A stretch of 64,000 bases of DNA from Chamaecrista fasciculata (GCA_003254925.1 QANZ01000136.1:67246-131245); one strand, 5' to 3'; shown: positions 34,587 to 45,703, numbered from the stretch's first letter. Notes: a model not told the origin generated them from the sequence alone. Numbers and translations are program-made.

Positions 34587-35778
34587 ATAAAAAAATTGGA
34601 ATATAAAAGTTTATCTCCCAATACTGCAACTTTAATTGATTGTATATTTGTATTCTTTAATTTCTTTTAAAAAAAATTCTTTTAAAAAACGAAATTGAGC
34701 TAACACATGATAAATGCAATGAAAAAAAAGAGCTTTATTTTATAATATAATCAAATTCGTGTTTGCAAGGGACTAAACGTTAAACATAATTAAATTTTTT
34801 TTTAATACGATAACTCTCTCAAATTTTGGTATGTGACAAACATTTAAATTCGAGTTGATGGTTTCTATCCAATCACTTTAAATTAAATTTAATTAAATAG
34901 TTATTTTAATTTGTAAATGCAAAAACACATGAAACAAAAATATGAAGAAACGAAAAAAAAAAGAATTCATGAAACAATAAGGAATTTGTAAATAGTTATA
35001 AAATTAAAATATGAAGAAACGGAAAAAAAGGAATTCAGGAAACAAAAAATTATAAAATATAATTTAAACTTTCAATTGAAAAAATTAGTCAAATCCCATA
35101 ATTATAGATTTGTTAAAATTCCATAATTATTGATATCCATAAAAAAAAAAACTCAAACACACCTGCACATTCTCTCTCGCACACTCATAACCGTACCCCT
35201 CAATTCACTTGGAGAATCCCATTTGATCATCATAATCATTTTTATCATCGGCACTAAACAAACAAATGAAAGATAATATTGAAAAATATTGTAAAGCAAG
35301 AAAGAAAAACCCAGTAGATTTGGAGTAGATTTGGAGTAGGGAGAGAGAAGCTTCATATTGAAAAATATTGTAACGCAAGAAAGAAAAACCCAATAAATTG
35401 CAACATGCGTGTATATCATTGGATTTTCATTTTAACTGGGCAAACATTATAGAAGCGTAAGCTTAATTATACTAGTTAAGGAAACAAACAAAGAACTGAA
35501 AGAGCATAGCAGTTGGCAACTATAATCGTTCAAAACATAGCAATAGTCAAGAAGAGTAGAAATAGCAATAGTCAAGAAAGATTAACATAGAAATAGCAGA
35601 AATAGCATAAACACATAGTATTTCAAGAAAGGAGGGAAAGAGCATAGCAGTTGGCAAATATAATCGTTCAAAACATAGCAATAGTCAAGAAACAGAGTAG
35701 AAATAGCAATAGTCAAGAAAGATTAACATAGAAATAGGAGAAATAGCATAAACACAAAGTAAAATTCCTGCCACTTCA

Positions 35779-36255
35779 TCAGATTAGGTGTAAAATTCCT
35801 GTATGATGATGTTCTGATCTTCCCCATGGTAAATATGGAAGATCCTGGCATTGTCTCCTATATTCAGGACTGCGTCGCTGCGCTCCGCCCCCTACCGCGC
35901 TGCCAGCCTCGGACTCTTGTTTATTGTGGTCCTTCGACCGTTCTCGCTCGTTGGGGTGGTCCTCTAACACTTCTTTCTTGTCATTTGACTCGTCGGGGTG
36001 GTCGTTCTCCTCCAGCGGCTGGAAATGCAAGTTCATCAGAGTGGCTTTCATCATTTTTTCGAATGGACCGTCTTTCGGCGGCACGATCTCAGCCTCCGCT
36101 CTGTTGGAGTTGGAGCACTTCACTGTCGGCGGCACTGAGGAAGAATGAATGACGAGATGAGGAAGTGCTACCATTTTTTGATTGAAGGAAGTTAGGGAAA
36201 GACGGCTTGGGGGAAGCCCAACAGGGCGAAAGCAGAAGGCGAAGACAATGTTCAT
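35779..36255 (-). pseudogene. Array gene, short form, copy S1 (frameshifted)
   Basis: Starts MNIVFAFCFRPVGLPP at 36255 and follows the short-form sequence to the acidic linker. A change in CCGCGCTGCC near 35897 then shifts the frame, so the usual ending (NIGDNARI...QEFYP) is lost. Confidence 0.8.
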
Positions 36256-36334
36256 CCTGGTGCTACAGAGAGAAAAGGGAAATGCCCTTTTTGATCGATG
36301 GGAGAGAGAGAACAATGATGGAAAAGGGAAATTC

Positions 36335-36775
36335 CTATATAGTAATTTTCTGACCTTCCCCCACATAAATGTGTCGGATCCTGGCATTGTCTCCTATATT
36401 CAGGACTGCGCCGCTGCGCTCCGCCGCCTTCCCCCTGCCAGCCTCGGTCTCTTGTTTATTGTGGTCCTCCGATCGTTCTTGCTCGTTGGGGTGGTCCTCC
36501 GACACTTCTTTCATCTCATTTGGCTCGTCGGGGAGGTCGTTCTCCTCCTGCGACTGGATATGCAGTTTCATCGGACTGTTTTTCCCTTCGGAAGACACAT
36601 TAGCTCCAACCCTCAGCCGCTCGTGGAGGAACGAGGCCATAAGAGTTGTCGCCGCTTGGAGTTGGGGACTCATATACCAAGCCCTTTTCATGAACCGAGC
36701 CACTTTGGAGACTACATAGTCGATCCACCAAACAGCAATTTCTTTTAATATAGCTTTCATCATTTTTTCGAACAA
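36335..36775 (-). pseudogene. Array gene, long form, copy L1
   Basis: Contains FEKMMKAILKEIAVWWIDYV, then SKVARFMKRAWYMSPQLQAA and FLHERLRVGANVSSEGKNSP, before rejoining the short form at PMKLHI and the acidic linker. The N-terminal transit-like part is missing upstream, where spacer begins. A TAG replaces the CAG of the usual IQEF end. Confidence 0.75.
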
Positions 36776-37867
36776 CGCTTAATTATACTAGTTAAGTAAA
36801 CAAAAAAAGATGGGAAAGAGCATAGCAGTTGGCAAAAATTATAGAAGCGTAAGCTTAATTATACTAGAAGCGTAAGCTTAATTATACTAGTTAAGGAAAC
36901 TCTCTCAAATTTTGGTATGTGACAAACATTTAAATTCGAGTTGATGGTTTCTATCCAATCACTTTAAATTAAATTTAATTAAATAGTTATTCTAATTTGT
37001 AAATGCAAAAACACATGAAACAAAAATATGAAGAAACGAAAAAAAAAGAATTCATGAAACAATAAGGAATTTGTAAATAGTTATAAAATTAAAATATGAA
37101 GAAACGAAAAAAAAGGAATTCAGGAAACAAAAAATTATAAAATATAATTTAAAGTTTCAATTGAAAAAATTAGTCAAATCCCATAATTATAGATTTGTTA
37201 AAATTCCATAATTATTGATATCCATTAAAAAAAAACTCAAACACACCTGCACATTCTCTCTCGCACACTCATAACCGTACCCCTCAATTCACTTGGAGAA
37301 TCCCATTTGATCATCATAATCATTTTTATCATCGGCACTAAACAAACAAATGAAAGATAATATTGAAAAATATTGTAAAGCAAGAAAGAAAAACCCAGTA
37401 GATTTGGAGTAGATTTGGAGTAGGGAGAGAGAAGCTTCATATTGAAAAATATTGTAACACAAGAAAGAAAAACCCGATAAATTGCAACATGCGTGTATAT
37501 CATTGGATTTTCATTTAAACTGGGCAAACATTATAGAAGCGTAAGCTTAATTATACTAGTTAAGGAAACAAACAAAGAACTGAAAGAGCATAGCAGTTGG
37601 CAACTATAATCGTTCAAAACATAGCAATAGTCAAGAAGAGTAGAAATAGCAATAGTCAAAAAAGATTAACATAGAAATAGCAGAAATAGCATAAACACAT
37701 AGTATTTCAAGAAAGAAGGGAAAGAGCATAGCAGTTGGCAAATATAATCGTTCAAAACATAGCAATAGTCAAGAAACAGAGTAGAAATAGCAATAGTCAA
37801 GAAAGATTAACATAGAAATAGGAGAAATAGCATAAACACAAAGTAAAATTCCTGCCACTTCATCAGA

Positions 37868-38338
37868 TTAGGGGTAAAATTCCTGTATGATAATGTTCTG
37901 ATCTTCCCCATGGTAAATATGGAAGATCCTGGCATTGTCTCCTATATTCAGGACTGCGTCGCTGCGCTCCGCCCCCTTCCCGCTGCCAGCCTCGGACTCT
38001 TGTTTATTGTGGTCCTCCGACCGTTCTCGCTCGTTGGTGTGGTCCTCTAACACTTCTTTCTTGTCATTTGACTCGTCGGGGTGGTCGTTCTCCTCCAGCA
38101 GCTGGAAATGCAGGTTCATCAGAGTGGCTTTCATCATTTTTTCGAATGGACCGTCTTTCGGCGGCACGATCTCAGCCTCCGCTCTGTTGGAGTTGGAGCA
38201 CTTCACTGTCGGCGACACTGAGGAAGAATGAATGACGAGATGAGGAAGTGCTACCATTTTTCGATTGAAGGAAGTTAGGGAAAGACGGTTTGGGGGAAGC
38301 CCAACAGGGCGAAAGCAGAAGGCGAAGATAATGTTCAT
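37868..38338 (-). CDS. Array gene, short form, copy S2 (intact, 156 aa)
   Basis: I do not recognise the family. ATG at 38338, stop at 37868; 471 nt. Residues 1-50 are Ser/Arg/Leu-rich and lack acidic residues (MNIIFAFCFRPVGLPPNR, LSLTSFNRKMVALPHL, then VKCSNSNRAEAE), which looks like a plastid transit peptide with possible cleavage near VKC. Next come EIVPPKDGPFEKMMKAT, a Glu/Asp-rich linker with DEPND/DHPNE-type repeats, and a conserved tail VLNIGDNARIFHIYHGEDQ...QEFYP. There is no membrane helix in this form. It is one of only two full-length copies in the window (the other at 50245). It could be a young gene, a fragment of a longer plastid protein (the long form carries extra residues), or simply amplified sequence. 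Confidence 0.55.
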   Translation of the reverse strand: MNIIFAFCFRPVGLPPNRLSLTSFNRKMVALPHLVIHSSSVSPTVKCSNSNRAEAEIVPPKDGPFEKMMKATLMNLHFQLLEENDHPDESNDKKEVLEDHTNERERSEDHNKQESEAGSGKGAERSDAVLNIGDNARIFHIYHGEDQNIIIQEFYP

Positions 38339-38483
38339 CCTGGTGCTACAGAGGGAAAAGGGAAATGCCCTTTTTGATCGATGGGAGAGAGAGAACAATG
38401 ATGGAAAAAGGGAAATTCCTATATAGTAATTTTCTGACCTTCCCCCACATAAATGTGTCGGATCCTGGCATTGTCTCCTATAT

Positions 38484-38912
38484 TCAGGACTGCGCCGCTG
38501 CGCTCCGCCGCCTTCCCGCTGCCTTCCCGCTGCCAGCCTCGGACTCTTGTTTATTGTGGTCCTCCGACCGTTCTTGCTCGTTGGGGTGGTCCTCCGACAC
38601 TTCTTTCTTGTCATTTGGCTCGTTGGGGTGGTCCTCCGACACTTCTTTCATCTCATTTTGCTCGTCGGGGAGGTCGTTCTCCTCCTGCGGCTGGATATGC
38701 AGTTTCATCGGACTGTTTTTCCCTTCGGAAGACACATTAGCTCCAACCCTCAGCCGCTCGTGGAGGAACGAGGCCATAAGAGTTGTCGCCGCTTGGAGTT
38801 GGGGACTCATATACCAAGCCCTTTTCATGAACCGAGCCACTTTGGAGACTACATAGTCGATCCACCAAACAACAATTTCTTTTAATATAGCTTTCATCAT
38901 TTTTTCGAACAA
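38484..38912 (-). pseudogene. Array gene, long form, copy L2
   Basis: As L1 but with a 42-bp tandem duplication in the acidic linker (KKEVSEDHPNE appears twice) and a 10-bp duplication (GCTGCCTTCC, near 38517) that shifts the frame before the conserved tail. Confidence 0.75.
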
Positions 38913-39983
38913 CGCTTAATTATACTAGTTAAGGAAACAAAAAAAGAAGGGAAAGAGCATAGCAGTTGGCAAACATTATAGAAGCGTAAGCTTAATTATA
39001 CTAGTTAAGGAAACTCTCTCAAATTTTGCTATGTGACAAACATTTAAATTCGAGTTGATGGTTTCTATCCAATCACTTTAAATTAAATTTAATTAAATAG
39101 TTATTTTAATTTGTAAATGCAAAAACACATGAAACAAAAATATGAAGAAACGAAAAAAAAAAGAATTCATGAAACAATAAGGAATTTGTAAATAGTTATA
39201 AAATTAAAATATGAAGAAACGGAAAAAAAGGAATTCAGGAAACAAAAAATTATAAAATATAATTTAAACTTTCAATTGAAAAAATTAGTCAAATCCCATA
39301 ATTATAGATTTGTTAAAATTCCATAATTATTGATATCCATAAAAAAAAAAAATCAAACACACCTGCACATTCTCTCTCGCACACTCATAACCGTACCCCT
39401 CAATTCACTTGGAGAATCCCATTTGATCATCATAATCATTTTTATCATCGGCACTAAACAAACAAATGAAAGATAATATTGAAAAATATTGTAAAGCAAG
39501 AAAGAAAAACCCAGTAGATTTGGAGTAGATTTGGAGTAGGGAGAGAGAAGCTTCATATTGAAAAATATTGTAACACAAGAAAGAAAAACCCAATAAATTG
39601 CAACATGCGTGTATATCATTGGATTTTCATTTAAACTGGGCAAATATTATAGAAGCGTAAGCTTAATTATACTAGTTAAGGAAACAAACAAAGAACTGAA
39701 AGAGCATAGCAGTTGGCAACTATAATCGTTCAAAACATAGCAATAGTCAAGAAGAGTAGAAATAACAATAGTCAAGAAAGATTAACATAGAAATAGCAGA
39801 AATAGCATAAACACATAGTATTTCAAGAAAGGAGGGAAAGAGCATAGCAGTTGGCAAATATAATCGTTCAAAACATAGCAATAGTCAAGAAACAGAGTAG
39901 AAATAGCAATAGTCAAGAAAGATTAACATAGAAATAGGAGAAATAGCATAAACACAAAGTAAAATTCCTGCAACTTCATCAGA

Positions 39984-40091
39984 TTAGGGGTAAAATTCCT
40001 GTATAATGATGTTTTGATTGAAGGAAGTTAGGTAAAGACAGTTTGGGGGAAGCCCAACAGGGCGAAAGGAGAAGGCGAAGACAGTGTTCAT
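39984..40091 (-). pseudogene. Array gene, short form, copy S3 (internal deletion)
   Basis: The transit-like start MNTVFAFSFRPVGLPPN runs to TSFNQ and is fused directly to the final NIIIQEFYP, leaving 35 residues. About 120 middle codons are missing. Confidence 0.75.
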
Positions 40092-40211
40092 CCTGGTGCT
40101 ACAGAGAGAAAAGGGAAATGCCCTTTTTGATCGATGGGAGAGAGAGAGAACAATGATGGAAAAGGGAAATTCCTGTATAGTAATTTTCTGATCTTCCACC
40201 ACATAAATGTG

Positions 40212-40628
40212 TCAGATCCTGGCATTGTCTCCTATATTCAGGACTGTGCCGCTGCGCTCCGCCCCCTTCTCGCTGCCAGCGTCGGACTCTTGTCTATTGT
40301 GGTCCTCTGACCTTTCTTGCTCGTTGGGGTGGTCCTCCGACACTTCTTTCTTGTCATTTGGCTCGTCGGGGCCGTCGTTCTCCTCCAGCGGCTGGAAATG
40401 CAGGTTCATCGGAGTGTCTTTCATCATTTTTTCGAATGGACCGTCTTTCGGCGGCACAATCTCAGCCTCCGCTCTGTTGGAGTTGGAGCACTTCACCGTC
40501 GGCGGCACTGAGGAAGAATGAATGACGAGATGAGGAAGTGCTACCATTTATTGATTGAAGGAAGTTAGGGAAAGACGATTTGGGGGAAGACCAACAGGGC
40601 GAAAGGAAAAGGCGAAGACAGTGTTCAT
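40212..40628 (-). pseudogene. Array gene, short form, copy S4 (two stops)
   Basis: ATG at 40628. TSFNQ is followed by TAA where other copies have a Lys codon, and CGA in NARIR has become TGA, so the tail is cut. The body is otherwise well conserved. Confidence 0.75.
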
Positions 40629-40821
40629 CCTGGTGCTACAGAGAGAATAGGGAAATGCCCTCTTTGATCGATGGGAGAGAGAGAACAATGATTGAAAAGG
40701 GAAATTCCTGTATAGTAATTTTCTGACCTTCCCCCACATAAATGTGTCGGTTCCTGGCATTGTCTACTATATTCGGGACTGCGCCGCTGCGCTCCGCCCC
40801 CTTCCCGCTGCCAGCCTCGGA

Positions 40822-41136
40822 CTATTGTTTATTGTGGTCCTCCGACCGTTCTTGCTCGTTGGGGTGGTTCTTCGACACTTCTTTCTTATCATTTGGCTCG
40901 TCGGGGCGATCGTTCTCCTCCTGCGGCTGGATATGCAGTTTCATCGGACTGTTTTTCCCTTCGGAAGACACATTAGCTCCAACCCTCAGCCGCTCGTGGA
41001 GGAACGTGGCCATAAGAGTTGTAGCCGCGTGGAGTTGGGGACTCATATACCAAGCCCTTTTCATGAACCGAGCCACTTTGGAGACTACATAGACGATCCA
41101 CCAAACAACAATTTCTTTTAATATAACTTTCATCAT
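40822..41136 (-). pseudogene. Array gene, long form, copy L3
   Basis: Long-form block ILKEIVVWWIVYVVSKVARF and FLHERLRVGANV present, then the linker ends at HNKQ followed by TAG. There is no transit-like part upstream. Confidence 0.75.
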
Positions 41137-41466
41137 TTTTTCGAACAGCGCTTAATTATACTAGTTAAGGAAACAAACAAAGAAGGGAAAGAGCATAGCA
41201 GTTGGCAAATATAATCATTCAAAACATAGCAATATTCAAGAAACAGAGTAGAAATAACAATAGTCAAGAAAGATTAACATAGAAATAGGAGAAATAGCAT
41301 AAACACATAGTAAAATTCCTGCAACTTCATCAAATTAGGGGTAAAATTCATGTATAGTAATTTTCTGACCTTCCACCACATAAATGTGTCGGATCCTGGC
41401 ATTGTCTTCTATCTTCAGGACTGCGCCGCTGTGCTCCGCCCCCTTCTCGCTGCCAGCCTCAAACTC

Positions 41467-41805
41467 TTATTTATTGTGGTCCTCTGACCGTTCTTGCTCG
41501 TTGGGGAGGTCCTCCGACACTTCTTTCTTGTCATTTGGCTCGTCGGGGCGGTCGTTCTCCTCGAGCGGCTGGAAATGCAGGTTCATCGGAGTGTCTTTTA
41601 TCATTTTTTCGAATGGACCGTCTTTCGGCGGCACGATCTCATTCTCCACTCTGTTGGAGTTGGAGCACTTCACTGTCGATGGCACTGAGGAAGAATGAAT
41701 GACGAGATGAGGAAGTGCTACCATTTTTCGATTGAAGGAAGTTAGGGAAAGACTGTTTGGGGGAAGCCCAAAAGGGCGAAAGGAGAAGGCGAAGACAGTG
41801 TTCAT
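41467..41805 (-). pseudogene. Array gene, short form, copy S5 (stop in linker)
   Basis: ATG at 41805; variants FRPFGLPPNSL and NRVENEIV; TAA replaces CAA after EDHNK. Nearly identical to S7. Confidence 0.75.
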
Positions 41806-41812
41806 CCTGGTG

Positions 41813-42472
41813 CTACAGAGAGAAAAGGGAAATGCCCTTTTTGATCGATGGGAGAGAGAGAACAATGATGGAAAAGGGAAATTCCTGTATAGTAATTTTC
41901 TGACCTTCCCCCACATAAATGTGTCGGATCTTGGCATTGTCTCCTATATTCAGGACTGCGGCGCTGCGCTCCGCCCCCTTCCCGCTGCCAGCCTCGGACT
42001 CTTGTTTATTGTGGTCCTCCGACCGTTCTTGCTCGTTGGGGTGGTCCTCCGACACTTCTTTCTTGTCATTTGGCTCGTCGGCGCGGTCGTTCTCCTCCAG
42101 CGGCTGGAAATGGAGGTTCATCGGAGTGGCTTTCATCATTTTTTGGAATGGACCGTCTTTCGGCGGCACGATCTCAGCCTTTGCTCTGTTGGAGTTGGAG
42201 CACTTCACTGTCGGCGGCACTGAGGAAGAATGAATGACGAGATGAGGAAGTGCTACCATTTTTCGATTGACGGAAGTTAGGGAAAGACGGTTTGGGGGAA
42301 GCCCATCAGGTCGAAAGGAGAAGGCAAAGACAGTGTTTATCCTGGTGCTACAAAGAGAAAAGGGAAATGCCCTTTTTGATCGATGGGAGAGACAGAACAA
42401 TGATGGAAAAGGGAAATTCCTGTATAGTAATTTTCTGATCTTCCACCACATAAATGTGTCGGATCTTGGCAT
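41813..42472 (-). pseudogene. Array gene, copy S6, read-through across monomer junctions (219 codons)
   Basis: The usual ATG is ATA (42338-42340), but the frame is open from an upstream Met in the tail of the next monomer. It begins MPRSDTFMWWKIRKLL, passes the whole short form and its tail QKITIQEF, and continues into the 5' leader of the following monomer (PFSIIVLSLPSIKKGI) before stopping. The junction TTCCTGTATAG joins tail to leader in frame. Confidence 0.6.
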
Positions 42473-42563
42473 TGTCTTCTATATTCAGGACTGCGCCGCT
42501 GCGCTCCGCCCCCTTCTTGCTGCCAGCCTCGGACTCTTATTTATTGTGGTCCTCTGACCGTTC

Positions 42564-42875
42564 TTACTCGTTGGGGAGGTCCTCCGACACTTCTTTCTTG
42601 TCATTTGGCTCGTCGGGGCGGTCGTTCTCCTCGAGCGGCTGGAAATGCAGGTTCATCGGAGTGTCTTTTATCATTTTTTCGAATGGACCGTCTTTCGGCG
42701 GCACGATCTCATTCTCCACTCTGTTGGAGTTGGAGCACTTCACTGTCGATGGCACTGAGGAAGAATGAATGACGAGATGAGGAAGTGCTACCATTTTTCG
42801 ATTGAAGGAAGTTAGGGAAAGACTGTTTGGGGGAAGCCCAAAAGGGCGAAAGGAGAAGGCGAAGACAGTGTTCAT
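42564..42875 (-). pseudogene. Array gene, short form, copy S7 (stop in linker)
   Basis: Shares the private variants of S5 (FRPFGLPPNSL, NRVENEIV) and stops at a TAA after EDLPNE. A further monomer starts at 42955 and is cut at 43007. Confidence 0.75.
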
Positions 42876-43007
42876 CCTGGTGCTACAGAGAGAAAAGGGA
42901 AATGCCCTTTTTGATCGATGGGAGAGAGAGAACAATGATGGAAAAGGGAAATTCCTGTATAGTAATTTTCTGACCTTCCCCCACATAAATGTGTCGGATC
43001 TTGGCAN

Positions 43008-44350
43008 CAGCAAGAGATCAGACAAGAGTGAGACACACATGTCTCCATAACACAAATATTATTAAATATTTATAGTGGCATATTTAATTTGAAAGGTCTC
43101 CTGTTCATTAAATTGTTAATTACCTTATTTCATTTAACTAGATAAATAGTTTTCTTATCACTGTGAAAAGTTTTTTGAGACCACAATAAATAAGTCTTTA
43201 AAATATTGAATTGTTTTTAAATCATCAAGCGTGATTAATTCAAAGAACAGGCTAGGAAACTAGTAGCTCTTCAAACTACAAATTTTTTGAAAAATATTCT
43301 AATTCGTGAACCCCCTCTTAATTTGGGTGCTATCTAACTAAAAATTGCAAATATATAATAATGAATAATGACAATTCATCACCCAATTCTAATTAATGAT
43401 CTTATTACAACATCAATCCATACATTACTCAAATTAGAATGATGAGACGAACCACAAACACTTACAAATGAATGTTAAATAATTTTTCCCATTAGGGAAA
43501 CTATTGACGGACTAAAATAAAATAAACAAATAACTATTAATATCCTCTCCTTCTCTTATTCTCTAAGTATTATTGTAAAGCTCCTTTGTTGCCGTTGAAC
43601 TTTTTGGGTTTCTATTTGCTAATATATATAAGCTGATGAATTTTTCATTTAGGATATAAAAATAAATAAATAAACCGTCTGTTTCTGCATATATTCAAGT
43701 GACTCTGAGTATAACGTTTATCCTCATTATTCAAAGTTTAAACCCATCAACACAATTTATAATTACAAATTACATGGAAAAACGAAAAAGATAAACTGAA
43801 TAGTGAGACATTTCTAAAAATGATGCTGATAAGCCCCAAGTATTGCCTTACGAATCCAGGTAAAGCAATGACAGATTAATTCATGGACATAGTTTCATTA
43901 ATTAATTACACGAATGAAATTTATTCTCTAACTCTAATTGTTTTGTATTATATATGTTGATTATGAATGAAATTTTAGTTTAATTACAAGTTATTTTTTG
44001 TTTGGCCTGAATTTATTTTCTAACTCTAATTGTTTTGCAGCGCATTATTTTGATTATATGAATCAAATTTTCAATTTATTTTCTAACTGTAATTGTTTCA
44101 CATTTACTTTCCCTATATTTTTAGTGCACATATATTATGTTAAAATTAAAAGTTTAAGACAACCAATGCACCTGATATTATAAATGATTTCATATTTTTA
44201 TTTTAATAGGAAGTGCATCGGGACGTGACGAAGATTTCTCATCTATCTTCAAGAACGTGAGAGAGATAATAAAAGAGCTGCCAAGATGTTGCGTATGAAT
44301 TACAGATTTTTGCCAACCTACAATAGTATATAACAACTATAAAGTATAAT
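43008..44350. other. AT-rich spacer with a duplicated segment and tandem repeats
   Basis: 43008-43125 (CAGCAAGAGATCAGACAAGA...) is nearly identical to 51197-51310. About 43918-44105 holds three degenerate ~75-bp repeats around CTCTAATTGTTTTG. An exon-like stretch at 44211-44300 (after TTTTAATAG) is not recognised. Confidence 0.55.
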
Positions 44351-44837
44351 CATAGTTATAAAAACTGGACTGGACCGGCCAGTGGTCCGATCCGAGTTGA
44401 GTACAAAACCGGTCCAGCTAAGAACCGGTCAAGAACCGCTTGAACCGGTCAAAAACTGGGAAAACCGCCTTGAACCGGCCGATTCTGAGATTGAACCGAT
44501 TCAGGTTTTTTTTTTTCTAATTTTTTATTTTTTTAAGTTTTTCTTGATTAAAATGATGCTATTTTTTTTAAAAAAAATTCTTATTATGTTTTAGACTCAA
44601 AATAATACACTATTTAATAGTTTTTACTTGAAAATTTAATTTTTTATCCTCTTAATTATCACTTTCTTATTGAATCCAACTTAAATTTAAAGAGTTTATT
44701 ATATATTTTTATTATATTAAAATAAATATATTATTTTTTATTTATTTAATTATTAACGGTCCGATCCCGGTTGAACCATTGAATCTTGAACCGCTGCTTC
44801 AGTCGGTTCAATGACCGGTCCGGTTTTAATAACCTTG
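44351..44837. mobile_element. hAT-type non-autonomous element, 487 bp
   Basis: Ends CATAGTTATAAAAACTGG and (from the right) CAAGGTTATTAAAACCGG. 8-bp flanks AGTATAAT at 44343-44350 and 44838-44845. The interior begins and ends in ACCGGTC/GAACCG-rich sequence. Confidence 0.88.
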
Positions 44838-44845
44838 AGTATAAT

Positions 44846-45511
44846 TTATACAAAGATTATCTTATATTATATGGCTCTACCCCTTTTTGGTAGTCGGTCA
44901 TTTTTAACTTTAGGCTAAACTTTAATTAACTAATCAAAAAATACATAATTGTTCATATTATAATTATAAATTAAATAAAAAACTAGAAAGTGGATTGAAA
45001 ATGTGGGTTTTGCCTCTCTCCCTGTCTTGATGTTTTTTAGGCCAAAACCTCATTGAGTCCATAATATTTACTATCAATTTCATTTTGATCCCTCATATTT
45101 GCGTGCTCTAACCCTAGTTATCTTATATGGCTTATATTTTTTTTTTTTGAGCTCAGTTTTGCTTTTTTACAAAAATTGAAGAATACAAATATACAATCAA
45201 TTAAGTTGTTGTATTGGGAGATAAACTTTTATATTCCAATCTTTTTTTATATACAATTAAAGTTGCAGTATTACAATAAACTTAATTAGTATTTTGAGTA
45301 ATTTGAGTTCAAGGGCGATCGAATTCTTTATGTGATGTACGTGGTTTTCTTTTTAAAAAAAAAACCAATACATCAAATAATAAATTAAATTGCATACAAC
45401 AGAGTGAAAAAAAAATCACTTCTTATTTGATAAAGTAAAGATATGTAAATTTATAATACATTAAATATTTAAGTTATGTTACTAATACTTTCTCAAATTT
45501 TTTACACCTCA
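44846..45511. other. AT-rich spacer with the empty site of the 34347 MITE
   Basis: 45165-45320, read in reverse, matches the sequence on both sides of the MITE at 34347-34586 and is uninterrupted at about 45235-45250. No gene seen. Confidence 0.65.
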
Positions 45512-45544
45512 GGATGATGGCTTTAAGGGAGAGCTTATCTAGTT

Positions 45545-45703
45545 CAACGGGATGTGCTAGAGCAATGCTTGGATGTCAAAGTACCTACAAAAGACTTCAC
45601 AGGGGTGCCTGCGAAGAATACTCCGACGCTCAAGTTAGTATGTGAGAGATGTGAGAGCAAGATGAATGGAGTGCTTAATTTGTATAACCTGCAGCCTACT
45701 TGA
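45545..45703 (+). pseudogene. Unrecognised exon-like fragment
   Basis: Reads QRDVLEQCLDVKVPTKDF, TGVPAKNTPTLKLVCERC and ESKMNGVLNLYNLQPT, then a stop. Just before it, in another frame, is DDGFKGELI after a CAG acceptor, separated by a stop and a frameshift at about 45540. The codon pattern and paired Cys (CERC) look like real protein, but I do not recognise the family. It lies 300 bp upstream of the RH1 fragment and may have come with it or separately. Confidence 0.45.

Larger units (their letters stand above)
34812..43006. repeat. Tandem array of a plastid-transit-like ORF (about 8.2 kb)
   Basis: Units start with ACTCTCTCAAATTTTG(G/C)T near 34812, 36899 and 39011 (periods 2,087 and 2,112 bp). 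Each holds an AT-rich spacer, a tail with two copies of AGCATAGCAGTTGGCAA, a short-form ORF and a long-form ORF, the ORFs on the minus strand. The third unit passes into ~535-bp monomers that each start GTATAGTAATTTTCTGA (40169, 40708, 41352, 41884, 42419, 42955). The last monomer is cut by the N at 43007. The ORF parts are much GC-richer than the flanks. The protein is unrecognised. The Met/Leu-rich spacer ORFs (e.g. 35153-35419) repeat only because the spacer repeats, and I do not call them genes. Confidence 0.93.

Noticed and set aside
35153..35419. Repeated hydrophobic minus-strand ORFs in the array spacer (also 37237, 39353)
   Set aside because: They arise from an internal repeat of TATTGAAAAATATTG in the spacer and have no domain or leader; they recur only because the unit recurs.
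36182..36748. Long plus-strand reading frame opposite the array ORFs (about 188 codons), and similar ones in other units
   Set aside because: They mirror the GC-rich minus-strand ORF. The minus strand has the transit-like start, the conserved tail and a consistent frame between copies, while plus-strand frames vary.
34812..43006. Regular repeats as a CRISPR-like array
   Set aside because: Units are hundreds to thousands of bases long and the genome is plant nuclear.
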